From the NCBI GenBank assembly GCA_021787845.1, contig JAJYLH010000031.1:1-64000 (forward strand): 64,000 bases of DNA, given 5' to 3'. A model generated the notes under the pieces. The model saw only the letters and a program-made list of their open reading frames with translations, was not told the DNA's origin and made no database searches. Every line of letters starts with the position of its first letter. Position 1 is the stretch's first letter. Made by a program: the position numbers and the translations under genes. The stretch is from Myxococcales bacterium (lineage in GTDB: Bacteria > Myxococcota > Myxococcia > Myxococcales > JAJYLH01). This document shows, piece after piece, positions 21,123-31,800 of the stretch.

Positions 21123-22586
21123 CTAGGGGCGATCAGCCGTCGCGGGCGGGCGCCTGGGCCGTCGGAAATCGATCCATTCCGGGCCGAGGCGCGGGTTGAT
21201 CTTACTTCCATAGAAGACATCATCGGCCCAAACCATCAGCGGGTGCAGGCGACGGAAATGGATGGCCGCCGCCTTCAACGCGCGATGCACGAAGGTGTCT
21301 CCATGGCTCCACGGACACGAAGCGAGGCACAGCGAGCAATGGGTTCCGGACTTCATCCAGTATTCGTAACATTTCTCGGCATCGACCGCCCACCGCAGCG
21401 AGCCGTTGACGGTCTGGCGCTCGAGGCGAGAAATCGCGCCCGAGGGGCATTGCCGAGCACATCTCTGGCAACGGTCGCAGAACTCGGCGACGCCGAGAGC
21501 GACCGGCTCGTCGGCCACCAGCGGGGCGTCGGTCGTCACGGCGCCGAGTCGAATGCGCGTTCCGAAGCGACGAGTGACGACTCCCCCGCACCGGCCGAGC
21601 TCGCCGAGGCCCGCGTCCACCGCCGCCGGAACCATCAAGAGGTCCTGGCCGCGCAGGTGGTGCGCCTTGGCCGAGTACCCCATCGCGGCCAGCACGTGCG
21701 CCAACTCGACCGACACGACCGCGGCTTTGACGTACTGTTGGTAGACCTCGACGTCGCAAGGAGAGTACGGCGCGGTTCGAACGAGCTCCGGGTCCATGCC
21801 CATGCCGAACACGACGACGCGCGGATGCGGCAAGGAGATTTCCTTTCCCCAGTCTTCCCAATCGCCACGATGAATCTGGCCGCGGTGCGAGTAGACCCAA
21901 GACGGGTCGAGGTCGGCGACGCCGACGACGTCCGCGCCCAGACGCCGGCAAAGCCCTTTGACCAGGAGCGTCAGCCGTTCGGGATCGGGCGCGTGAAAGT
22001 ACTTCTCGTCGGGTGGCTTCACCGCCGGCGTGGCCATTTCCGGCGCTCCGAGCCGCGTCAGGAAGGGATTGAGGCCGACGCCCCCGACCAGCTTGTTGTG
22101 AAAGTTCGCTTTGTCCATGCACCCGCGCTCGCCGACGGCATGGGTGAACGTCCGGTCGTCGAAGGCGCGGCGCCCGGGGTGCGCCCGGTAGTAGGACTGA
22201 TACTCGGGGAGGTCCTCGCGGTTGGGATGGAGCGTGCGGGCGCGCGCCCAGATGTTGTCGCGTTCGTCGAAGCGACGGACTTCGCCGCGAATCGGCGGTC
22301 GAGTGCCTTTGGCGGTCTGGCGTGCCGGAGCGAGGAGGTAGAGGGCGCCGAGAACCAGAGCGATGCCCAGGACGCCGGCGCCGAGGCGCGCGTCGGGGAT
22401 CCAGCGGAACAGAAGAATCGCCACAGCCATGACCGCCAGGAGAATCAGTGTGGCGATGGAGCCGCGCGCGGCCGCCCGCGTCTCCTTCTCGCGTAGGCTG
22501 GACGCTGCGAAGATCGCCAACAATGTCGCACCGACCGCCAGGATCGCCACGACGAAATCCGAAAAGAACGCGAGGACACCGCTCAT
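21123..22586 (-). CDS. membrane-anchored reductive-dehalogenase-like Fe-S protein
   Basis: Three hydrophobic N-terminal segments; 'CDRCQRCARQCPSGAI' and 'CYEYWMKSGTHCSLCLASCPW' iron-sulfur motifs as in reductive dehalogenases. Confidence 0.72.
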   Translation of the reverse strand: MSGVLAFFSDFVVAILAVGATLLAIFAASSLREKETRAAARGSIATLILLAVMAVAILLFRWIPDARLGAGVLGIALVLGALYLLAPARQTAKGTRPPIRGEVRRFDERDNIWARARTLHPNREDLPEYQSYYRAHPGRRAFDDRTFTHAVGERGCMDKANFHNKLVGGVGLNPFLTRLGAPEMATPAVKPPDEKYFHAPDPERLTLLVKGLCRRLGADVVGVADLDPSWVYSHRGQIHRGDWEDWGKEISLPHPRVVVFGMGMDPELVRTAPYSPCDVEVYQQYVKAAVVSVELAHVLAAMGYSAKAHHLRGQDLLMVPAAVDAGLGELGRCGGVVTRRFGTRIRLGAVTTDAPLVADEPVALGVAEFCDRCQRCARQCPSGAISRLERQTVNGSLRWAVDAEKCYEYWMKSGTHCSLCLASCPWSHGDTFVHRALKAAAIHFRRLHPLMVWADDVFYGSKINPRLGPEWIDFRRPRRPPATADRP

Positions 22587-22605
22587 CTTCGGCCTCGAAG
22601 GCGCG

Positions 22606-25167
22606 TCAGTCGGGCGCCACGGTCACAGGCAGGACCACGTCGGGAACGGCGGCGCCGGTCGAGGAGGTCAGCTCGAAGGTGATTGTATCACTGCCAACAT
22701 CCATCGACGCTTGCAGGGTTATCGATTGCTCATCCTGCTGTGACGGCCCGAGGGTGAGCGTTCCGTGGTCGGGACTGACCGACACGCCGCTCTTCGCCGC
22801 CTTCCAGGTGACCGTCTGCGACCGGTCGTCGAGCGCCGACTGCGCGCCGATGACCGCGCTGGCCGTCCCGCCGGGCGCCAGGGTCAAGGCTCGATTCGGC
22901 CCGGCGAAGCCGAGCGCCGCGGTCTCGCCGTAGCCGGTCGACGGCGGCGCATCTCTTGAAGCGGTGCCCCAGGCGGTGTTGGGCTCGGCGCTCATGACGA
23001 AGGCGAGCGTCGCCCCCTTTTCGAGCACGGACGCGTCGAGCCACGGGCGGGTCGAGGTCTTGCCATCGACCTCGAGCGATTGGATGTAGGGAGCCCCAAG
23101 GGTGCCGGTCGGCGACAGGATGGAGAGCGTCTTCCCGTTCGGCAGATGGACGATTTCGACCGGGAACTCCGGCCCGTTGATGGTCAGCAAGCCGCTTCCC
23201 GGCTGGTCGGGGAAGATTCCCAGCATCGACCAGACGAGCTGCGCCGACATGGTGCCGAGGTCGTCGTTGTTGTCGATGAGCGCCGGTTGGTCCCGGTAGA
23301 CTTCGGTGCGCAGGCGATTGAAGACTTCCTGCGCCTTCCACGGCTCGCCGGTGTAGTCGTACCAGTAGGGCGCACCGATTTCGAACTCGTTGGTCAAGAG
23401 CGCGTAGGTGCCGGTCCGGTCGTCGAGCTCGGTGAAGAACCGGTCGAGCATCGGATTGACGGTCTTGGGTCCTCCCATCGCCGCGAGGAGACCGCGCCGG
23501 TTGAACGGCAGGACCCAGCGGTACTGGCCCGCGGTGCCCTCCACCATGCCCTGGCCGCTGGCGAGGCCGAGGCCCGGCACGAAAGATCCGTCGAGCGACT
23601 TCGGAGCGAACATCTGCGTGGCCGGATTGAAGACATTGCGCCAGTCCTGCGCGCGTCTCGAGAGCGCGTTTGCGTCGGTGTCGTCTCCGAGCGTCTTCGC
23701 TAGCTGCGCCAGCGCGAAGTCCGCCTGGACGTACTCGAGCAGCGTCGAGACCGAGCCGTAGAAATTGCAGCAGCCGTAGGCGCCATCGTCCGGCAGGTAG
23801 CCGAGCTGTTCGTAGTAGCCGAGCCCGGGCCGGATGTCGTTGGGCCTCATCGCCTCGGCGAGCATGTCCTTCAGCGCGGTGCGGGTGTCGAACTGGCGGG
23901 CGCCGAACGCGTAGTACCCGGCGAGGATCGCATCGGCCGGGTCGCCGACCATGATGTACGTTTCCGCGTTGGCGAGCGCCCATTTGGGAAGCCGGCCGTG
24001 GTTCCGCGCGGCGTCGTTCACCATCGACTGCGCCGAGTCGCTCATCTGCCTCGGCGCGACGAGCGCGCTGAGCTGCGCCTGCCCGTGCAGGATATCCCAT
24101 CCGGAGTAGTTGGCGTACTGATCTCTCTGGCCCGGCGCGACCTGGTGCACCTGGTTGTCGAAACCGGCGTACTGGCCGTTGACGTCGCTGAAGACATTCG
24201 GATGGAGCAGCGCGTGGTAGAGCGAGGTGTAGAAGAGCTGTTCCGCGACCGGATCGGTGCCATCGATGCCGATTCGCCCGAGGATGTCGTTCCAAGCCTG
24301 GTGCGTCTGGGCGCGCACGGCGTCGAAATGCCAGCCCGGGTTGTCCGCCGTCCAGTTCGCGCGCGCGTTGGCGGCGCTGACGTAGGAGATGCCGACCTTC
24401 GCCTGCAAGACCGGACTCGCGCTCGCATCGAAGGTGAGCGTGACGACGCTGGGCATCGAGCCGCCCGGCGCGTCGATGATCTTTGAAGAGGTGAAGGGAT
24501 GGTCGAACACCAGGTCGAAGTAGACGGTGTACTTGTCGCTCGCGCCGCAGAAAGAGCCGCTCGTGGTGGAGCCTCGAACTTCGTCGGCACCGACGATCGT
24601 CGCGGAGCCGTCCGTGCTTCCCGCCGCGCTACCGAGAAGCTTGATCAGAAGGTCGGCCTTGGCGGTCGAGGGGAACGTGAACCGCGCCATCCCGCTATGG
24701 AGGGTCACGGTCAGCTCGGTCTTGACGGCGGGCGAGCCGCTCTGGACCGAGTAGTAACCGGCTTGCGCGACCTCGCCCTGATGCGAGAACGGTTCGACGA
24801 GCGCGCTCGGATCCCCGCTCGCAGGCAGGTCGCCGGTCGCCGGCAGAATCGGGATGTCGCCAAAGGCATTGCAGCCCGGGCCGCTGACGTGCGTGAGGCT
24901 GAAGCCGATGAGCTTCCATTCGCTGTAGTCATAACCGCCGCCCGGCGGACGGTAGGGAGACGTGTCGGGGCTCCACTGAATCATCCCGAAAGGATAATCG
25001 GCGCCGGGGAACATGTTGCCGGTGGCGCTGGTGCCGACGAGCGGGTCGACGTGCGACGCCGGGTCCGCCAGCACGGCCGGGGCCTTCGCGGGCGAGCCGC
25101 ACGACGCCATCGCGGAGGCGACCATCGCAGCAAGGCCCAAGAGCGACTTCCGGGACGAGCTCTGCAT
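22606..25167 (-). CDS. GH92 family alpha-mannosidase lipoprotein
   Basis: 'VDPLVGTSATGNMFPGADYPFGMIQWSPDT', 'FSLTHVSGPGCNAFGDIPI', 'YSGWDILHGQ', 'DNNDDLGTMSAQLVWSMLGIFP'. Confidence 0.92.
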   Translation of the reverse strand: MQSSSRKSLLGLAAMVASAMASCGSPAKAPAVLADPASHVDPLVGTSATGNMFPGADYPFGMIQWSPDTSPYRPPGGGYDYSEWKLIGFSLTHVSGPGCNAFGDIPILPATGDLPASGDPSALVEPFSHQGEVAQAGYYSVQSGSPAVKTELTVTLHSGMARFTFPSTAKADLLIKLLGSAAGSTDGSATIVGADEVRGSTTSGSFCGASDKYTVYFDLVFDHPFTSSKIIDAPGGSMPSVVTLTFDASASPVLQAKVGISYVSAANARANWTADNPGWHFDAVRAQTHQAWNDILGRIGIDGTDPVAEQLFYTSLYHALLHPNVFSDVNGQYAGFDNQVHQVAPGQRDQYANYSGWDILHGQAQLSALVAPRQMSDSAQSMVNDAARNHGRLPKWALANAETYIMVGDPADAILAGYYAFGARQFDTRTALKDMLAEAMRPNDIRPGLGYYEQLGYLPDDGAYGCCNFYGSVSTLLEYVQADFALAQLAKTLGDDTDANALSRRAQDWRNVFNPATQMFAPKSLDGSFVPGLGLASGQGMVEGTAGQYRWVLPFNRRGLLAAMGGPKTVNPMLDRFFTELDDRTGTYALLTNEFEIGAPYWYDYTGEPWKAQEVFNRLRTEVYRDQPALIDNNDDLGTMSAQLVWSMLGIFPDQPGSGLLTINGPEFPVEIVHLPNGKTLSILSPTGTLGAPYIQSLEVDGKTSTRPWLDASVLEKGATLAFVMSAEPNTAWGTASRDAPPSTGYGETAALGFAGPNRALTLAPGGTASAVIGAQSALDDRSQTVTWKAAKSGVSVSPDHGTLTLGPSQQDEQSITLQASMDVGSDTITFELTSSTGAAVPDVVLPVTVAPD

Positions 25168-25339
25168 CGAAGCCTCGGTCGCGTGCGGGTCCGGCTCGAG
25201 CCGGTCGACAGGCAGGTGCAGGCTGGCGCGATCTCAGCGTGGCGTCAAGGCGAGCGAGACCGGGCGACCGGCGGACCATCCTTCGACGGCACATGGCCCG
25301 GGCTTTCGCCCGCACCCTAATCGATCGGACTTGGACCAG

Positions 25340-25420
25340 CACTACTATCGCGACGCTGTGCGTCGAGAATCTGCGCGCGGCGACAAGATCCTTGGGGTTA
25401 GTAGTTCAGAACGAGCGAAA
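25340..25420. repeat. dispersed repeat copy (CACTACTATCGCGACGCTGTGCGTCGAGAATCTGCGC...GTTAGTAGTTCAG)
   Basis: Shared with 63651-63705 (left part) and 57669-57718 (right part). Confidence 0.85.
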
Positions 25421-25508
25421 TCGAGACCGCGCCCGAGCACGATCATGTTCTTTTCCCCCGCCAGTTATCACGAACCGCGGCGAGCCCGCTGGACCTCTTC
25501 GGCTGGGC

Positions 25509-27365
25509 TCAGGATCCGCGGCAGCGCGCCCGAAAGTAGCAGCGACTGACGAGGACTTCGTCGCGTCCCAACTCGAGCACCTGGCCGCGCGGGGCGAGCC
25601 CGCGCCAGATGTCGGCGAGCGTCCGGCTCATCGCGTGGCCGCGCACCGCCACGACCGCCGCCACGCGATAGCGCTCCGCCGCCGCGACCGGCGTTCGCCG
25701 CAGCTCCCGGAGCATCGCGCGTTCTTGCGGCGACAAGGGGGCCTCGAAGAGTAGCCGGGCATCGAAGTACAGCTTGTCCGGCGCGTCGGCGACCACCGTG
25801 TCCCCAGGAAGGAACAAGTGCATCGCATCCAGGCGGCGCGCCGTTTCCGACCGCGGCGCCACTCGGGCGAAAGCGCGCTCGGCCGACCGCGTGTTCCCGC
25901 GCAGCAGGCCCGGAATCGATCGATCGAGCTGCGAAGACAGGAGCGCCGCGCAGGCGCAAGCAAGCGTGAACCACCGCCGATCTGCCGTGCCAACCCGCGA
26001 CTGCAACAAGAGAAAGAGGACGAACAGCGCTCCGGTGAAGGGGCCGACGAACCGCGCGGGAATATAACCTCCATAGAATATCGGCCAGGTCGCCCAGACG
26101 GCGGCGATGAATCCGATGACGCCCGCGAGCGCGCGCGGGGTCTCGATCTGGCCAAACGATTCTCGACGCGTGGGGCGGCGCCAGACGATGAGCGCGATCG
26201 CCAGGGCGAGGACGAACCAGAGCCCGCCGGCGTCGCGGCCGAACAGAAAAGGTCCGAGCCATCCGGTCAGCCGCGCGTGACCGCCAAAGGCGATGTGTTT
26301 CCAGTAGGCTCGGGTCGTCGCGTCGGAATAGGACGACGGAAAGAGCGACGCGGCCACGGGGTAGACCGGGTTGCCGAAGAGCTTCGCGTTCTTCGCGAGC
26401 TGCAACGCCAGCCCGGAGAAACCGATGCCCAGCAGCGGGAGCCACGGCCGCACCTTCCCGACCGGCGGCCGCACGATGACCAAGGCCAGGGCGAGACCGA
26501 TCATCGCATGCCCGAAGGTGAGCTTGCACCCGAGCATCAAGGCGCTGAGCGCCATCGCCGCGTAAGCCCAACCCTGGGGCGCCCGCGCGAGCAACGTCAG
26601 GAGCAGCACCGCGCCGGTCAGGAGGATGCCGTCTGGCTTCGCCATCCGCAGGATCGTTGCCTCGGGAATCAGGCCCGGCAGCGCCACGAAGAGCAGTCCG
26701 AGCAGCCCGAGCGACGCGCGTCCGAGCTTCATCCCGCAGGCGATCAGAATCGGCACGGTGGCGAGCATCACCGCGACCTGAGCCATCCCGTTGAAGAGGA
26801 GGCGCGAGCCCGCGATGGCGCGATGCCAGGCGAGCGCGTACTCGATGAGCCCGGCGAACCCGACGTGCGGGTCGAACGCGCCGGTGAACGGCTGGCCGTC
26901 GCGCACGACGAGCTGGCCGACCACCAGATGGTAGTTGAGTTGGTCGTAGAGGCGTTGCGGGTGCGCCGCGAAGAGCCAGGCGATGCCCTGCATCAGGAGG
27001 CCGAGGCGCCAGAGCCATCGTTCGTACGGCCGTGCTTCGGCGAACCACCGGCTCCAGCGGGCGCGCGCGTCGGCCACCACAGGACGCAAGAGGGGCAGCG
27101 CGGCGAGCGCGAGAGCGGAGGCGACGACCGCGCCGGCAACGAACATCGCGGGCCCGGCGACTCCCAGGAGGACCAGGCCCAGCGTGACCGCGCCGCTCGC
27201 GGGAAGCCACAGGAACCAGGCGAGCATCAGGCGCCAGGAGGGTCCGAACGTTGCGGGCACGAGCCGCATCAGGGCGAGCGCGCCGAGCGACTGCCACCCG
27301 AGCGCCGCCGCCAGCGCGATGAGCGCGACAACCATCGGAGGCAACTGCGCGAGCGTCGGCGGCAT
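25509..27365 (-). CDS. ArnT/GT39-like polytopic membrane glycosyltransferase-like protein
   Basis: Multiple hydrophobic segments with 'QRLYDQLNYHLVVGQL' loop. Start ATG 27365. Confidence 0.6.
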   Translation of the reverse strand: MPPTLAQLPPMVVALIALAAALGWQSLGALALMRLVPATFGPSWRLMLAWFLWLPASGAVTLGLVLLGVAGPAMFVAGAVVASALALAALPLLRPVVADARARWSRWFAEARPYERWLWRLGLLMQGIAWLFAAHPQRLYDQLNYHLVVGQLVVRDGQPFTGAFDPHVGFAGLIEYALAWHRAIAGSRLLFNGMAQVAVMLATVPILIACGMKLGRASLGLLGLLFVALPGLIPEATILRMAKPDGILLTGAVLLLTLLARAPQGWAYAAMALSALMLGCKLTFGHAMIGLALALVIVRPPVGKVRPWLPLLGIGFSGLALQLAKNAKLFGNPVYPVAASLFPSSYSDATTRAYWKHIAFGGHARLTGWLGPFLFGRDAGGLWFVLALAIALIVWRRPTRRESFGQIETPRALAGVIGFIAAVWATWPIFYGGYIPARFVGPFTGALFVLFLLLQSRVGTADRRWFTLACACAALLSSQLDRSIPGLLRGNTRSAERAFARVAPRSETARRLDAMHLFLPGDTVVADAPDKLYFDARLLFEAPLSPQERAMLRELRRTPVAAAERYRVAAVVAVRGHAMSRTLADIWRGLAPRGQVLELGRDEVLVSRCYFRARCRGS

Positions 27366-27374
27366 CCTCTGCCG

Positions 27375-27419
27375 GACCCGATCCGTCCGATCCGACGGAT
27401 CGGTCCGATCAGTCCGATC
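27375..27419. repeat. five 9-bp GATC-containing iteron-like units immediately upstream of a start codon
   Basis: gacccgatc cgtccgatc cgacggatc ggtccgatc agtccgatc. Confidence 0.88.
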
Positions 27420-27547
27420 AGCGCGAGGGCGGTGAGGGCGGTCGCGCCCGCTCGGGCGAAGCGCCGAGCCCACCCGCCAGGTTCCCGCCTGCGTCCGTCG
27501 TCACGACCTTTGGGGCTCCCTTGCGCCGGCAACTCTGCCGCTCATCC

Positions 27548-28846
27548 TCACATGAACCCGTAATCGAACGCGACCGACATCGACTGGTACCAGCGGTAGG
27601 CGAGCTGCAAAGTCATCAGCTCGCCGTCCCAGGCGACGCGCAGGTTCGCCGGCCCCGAAAGCTTGATCAGCGCGGCGACCTCCCAGTCCGTCGCGCTCGT
27701 CGGCGCGCCGAGCAGGAGCGGTACCCCTTGGTATTTGAGCCCCTGGATGAACGACCAGTTCCCGAGCCATCCGGCGCTCGCGCTCAGCCGCAACGACCGC
27801 GAGGCGTCCCACTCGCCGCGGGCGCCCACCTGGATGCCAACGATGTTCTGGGGCACCGCGTCGTTCAAGAGCATCCGCGCGGCCGGTCCGGCGAAAGGCG
27901 AGATGCGAAACACCTCGGCGAGCTTCGGCGCGAACGTGTGGAGGACCTCGTAGCCGACCGTCGCCCCGAAGGCGAGGTTCTGCTCGTCGAGGTCCAGCTT
28001 GGGCAGGTCCCCGGAAGGGCCGCCCCAGCGCGTGACGTACTGCCGGTGATAGAAGCCGTCGCGGACCTCGCCCAGAAGGGAGAGCGCGCCGTGGGTGGCC
28101 AGGGCCGAGGCGCCCAGCTCGAACTGCGAGCTGCCCGCCCCGAGGCCGGGCAGGTACGGCGACGAAAAGCCGCTCTCGTTCACCTCGCCCATCGCCGCGA
28201 ACGGGTCGACATGAACGTGCCACTCGGAAGGGCTGCTGCCCTCCATCGGCGCGGGAGCCGCGCTCGCGGCCTTCTTCGTCGCGGGTGGCGTTTCGAGGCC
28301 CTGCGCCGTGATCGTCTCGAACCGCGAAGCGGGAGGCGACTTCGGCGCGGGCGGAGGCACCGCCGGCGCGACGATGGGCGGCAGGTCGGGCGGCGGCGGG
28401 GGGGCGCTCAACGCCAACTCGGCGGCCGCCGGCTCGACCACGCGCACCGCCGCGTCACCCCCGCGCGCGGTGACCTTGAGCTTGTGGTTGCCTCGCGCGA
28501 TGTCCAGGGAAACGGTGCGCTCCGGTCCCGCGAGCTCGTGCGAGGCGCGGCTGCGCTCGACCCAGCCGACCTTGTGCCGCCTCCCGTCGAGGAAGATCTC
28601 GTAGCGCACCCGCCGCGCCGGTCCCACCGCCCTGAGACCGAGCGTGAGCTGGCCCGGTCCGCTGACGAGGACGAGGAGCGGATGCCGGGCGTTGAGCTCG
28701 GAGAACTTCGTCCCTTCGACGGTCAGCTTTCCCGCGGCCGAGGCGATGACCGCCTTCGCGCGCGGGGTCGCGCGCGCGCTCGTGGCCAGGGCGACGGCGA
28801 TGAGCGCCGCGGCCCAACGTGCCGGCATCAGGTTGATCGGACGCAT
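27548..28846 (-). CDS. hypothetical secreted/outer membrane protein
   Basis: Signal peptide, Pro-rich linker, C-terminal half with alternating beta-strand-like pattern. Confidence 0.65.
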   Translation of the reverse strand: MRPINLMPARWAAALIAVALATSARATPRAKAVIASAAGKLTVEGTKFSELNARHPLLVLVSGPGQLTLGLRAVGPARRVRYEIFLDGRRHKVGWVERSRASHELAGPERTVSLDIARGNHKLKVTARGGDAAVRVVEPAAAELALSAPPPPPDLPPIVAPAVPPPAPKSPPASRFETITAQGLETPPATKKAASAAPAPMEGSSPSEWHVHVDPFAAMGEVNESGFSSPYLPGLGAGSSQFELGASALATHGALSLLGEVRDGFYHRQYVTRWGGPSGDLPKLDLDEQNLAFGATVGYEVLHTFAPKLAEVFRISPFAGPAARMLLNDAVPQNIVGIQVGARGEWDASRSLRLSASAGWLGNWSFIQGLKYQGVPLLLGAPTSATDWEVAALIKLSGPANLRVAWDGELMTLQLAYRWYQSMSVAFDYGFM

Positions 28847-28855
28847 CGGCGGCTC

Positions 28856-31800
28856 CTAGTTTCTCACCCTGAAGCAGAGATAGGACGGGTCGGAAGTGAG
28901 CTTGCCGTCGCTCACGCTGAGCTCGACCACATAGTCGCCGTCCTGGTCGAAATCGACGGTCGGGATGGCGGCATTCCACGGTTGCAGGATGGCGCTGGTT
29001 TGGGGTGGAACCTGGTAGAACTGCCACCGGTAGGTCAGTGGGTTCGAGATGCACGCGGTGTTCGGGTCGTTGCTTTGCGAGCCGTCGAGCGTCCACCAGT
29101 CGTTGATGGGCGTCTTCTCGGTCCGATTGAACGGGATCCAGGCGCCCCCGCAGTTCGGCGCCGTGTGTATGGTGGGTCCGTAGCTCGTGCCCGTGTTCGG
29201 GTCGGTCGCTCCGATCTCGGCGGTGGGAGGTGTCAAGCCGCACAAATCGGTGTTGTCGACCTGCACCGTCCGCGTCGCGGTCGCCCCGGTGAGCTGATCG
29301 GTCGCGGTGACGGCGACCTCCCAGGTTCCCCCGGGCGTATCCGCGTTGAATGAGGACACGGCCGTCATGGGAACGCCGACGAGATCGACGTTGCTGGGCG
29401 ACATTCTTGCCTTGCTCCCTGGGGGCAACCCGTTGAACCCGAACTGGAACGAAACCGGAATCAGGTTTCTGATGACACAGCTATTCGGGAAGCTGACCTG
29501 GGCGCTGACGCTGACGTCCGAGTAGGTCTCGACGGGGTTCGCCGGGTTGGACGACGGCGTCAAGGTCATCGGACAGGCGAAGGCGGAAACGCTGCCGGTC
29601 GTCGTGGCGCTATAGCCGAGCGCGTCGGTGACGGTCACCGCGTACAAGTAGGTCCCGGCGACGTCGGGAACGAACGCCGGCGTGGCCGACCTCGCATTGT
29701 CGAGCGCCGCGCTGGAAGTGGTGCCGGCCGGAGGCGTCAGTGTCCACGCATAGGAGAACGGCGCCGCCGTCGGCATCGCGCAGTTGACGTCGTTCGCTTC
29801 CGCGGCGGCCGAGAGCTGCACCTTCTGTCCGGTTTCCGCGTGTGAGGGGTTCGCACCCACGGTCGCGGTCGGGTTCGAGCCGCAGTCGTCCACGGCGACG
29901 TCGAGCGAGGTCGAGCCCGTGTTGCCCAGGGCGTCGGTTGCCCGCACCGCGACGACGTAGGTACCCACCACGTCCGGCACCAGGGTCGGATTGTCGATCG
30001 TGGTCGCGCTGAGCCCGGCGTTCGAGCCGGGCGGCCGAGACACCAGCCACCATTGGAGAGCGATCGGGCTGGTGCTCGTCAAGCCGCAGTCCGGGTTCAG
30101 GACGTTGGGGTCGCTGCCGGAGGCGCTGAACGTCAACAGGCTGTGGGTCGAAGCCGTTCCGGTCACGCCGATCGAACCGCCGGTGAGCGGGGCGTTGCAC
30201 TGGGAGACCACGACGTCATGGGTCACCGCGGCGCTCTGGTTGCCGGCGGCGTCCGTCACCACGAGCTGCACGGTGTAGGTACCGTAGACGTCGGGCATGA
30301 AGCTGGGCTCTTGCGCGCTCGGGTCGTTCAAGGCTGCTCGGCTTCCGGTCGGCAGGCCGACCAGGCTCCATTGATAGGTGTAAGGCAGGATCGGCGCGCA
30401 GCTCGCGCCCGTGTTGGTGTCGCTCACGGTCGCGCTCACCTGGATCGGAGCGATGGTCGTTCCCCCGTCCGGCGCGATCGTCGTGACCGACGGCCGACTG
30501 TTGCAGGCCGAGGCGACGTCGATGTCCTTGTTCACGACCGTGCTCTTGTAGCCCAGCGCGTCGGTCACCTGGAGCGCTACCGTGTAGACCGCCGGGTTGT
30601 TGGCGGTGCCCGCCACGTCGGGCACCAGGACCGGAGCCGCGCTCGTCGGATGGAGGAGCTGCGCGCGGCTCGTCGCCGGCAGGGCGATGAGCGACCAGGC
30701 GTAGGAGTACGGCGTCGTCGCCAGCGTCGCCGGGCAGAGCGAGTCGTTCGCGTGGTCGTTCGGGTCGGTCACCGTCGCGCCCAGCACGACGGGCACCGCG
30801 GCCGTTCCGGAAATCGGCCCGGCGGACGGATCGATCGTCGCGGTCAGCGCGGCGTTGCAACTCGCCGTCACGTCGATGTCCCGGGTCACGATCGGGCTCT
30901 CGTTGCCCGCCGCATCCTCGACCGCGAGCTCGACCGTGTAGCTGCCCGTTTCGTCCGGGGTCAAGGTCGGCGCGGAGCTCGCCGCATTGTCCAGCGTCGC
31001 ATGGCTCCCCGCCGGCAGCGCGACGAGCGACCAGACGTAGGCGTACGGCGCCGTCGCCGCCGTGCAGTTGTTCTTCGTGCTGTCAGGGGTATCGGGGTCC
31101 TGGACCGTCGCCGTCAGTTGGACCGGCACTCCGGAAGCGGCGCCGGTCACCGTGTCGATGGAGGCGGTGAGGGGAGCGACGCAGGAGGCGGTCACGTCCA
31201 CCGTCTTCTCCTCGGGCGGGCTCTGATTGCCCACGGCGTCGGTGACGACGAGGCGCACGGTGTAGCTGCCGAGCGCGTCGGGCACCAGGGTCGGCGCCGA
31301 GCTGACCGGATTGTTCAGGGTCGCGTGGCTCGCCGGCGGCAGGCCGACGAGGCTCCACTGGTAGGCGTAGGGCGCGACGTTGGCCACGCAGGCCTTGGTG
31401 ACGGAAGGGTCGTTCGAGTCGGTCACCGTCGCCGAGAAGGTGGCCGCAAGCCCTACCGGAGTGCCGGCCGGCGCGTTGATGGTGACCGAGAGCGGAGCCG
31501 TGCAGTCGCTCGAGACGTCGATGTCCTGCTCGACCGGCGCGCTCGTGTTGCCGGCGGCGTCGGTCACGACGAGCCGCGCCCGGTACGTTCCGGCGAGGTC
31601 CGGGGTGAAGCTCGGGGCCGACCCGGCGGGCTCGTTGAGCATCGCGTGGCTACCCGGGGGCAGGCCGACGAGGCTCCACCGGTAGGCGTAGGGCGTGGTC
31701 GCGGCGACGCAGGCGGCGTTGGTGTTCGGGTCGTTCGGGTCGGTCACCGTCGCGCTCAGCGCGAGGGGAACGCCGGCCGCTCCGCCCGCCGGCGCGACGA

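Noticed and set aside
18143-21223. 1026-aa minus-strand ORF
   Set aside because: Antisense to GH38-like gene; Arg/Leu-rich low-information frame.
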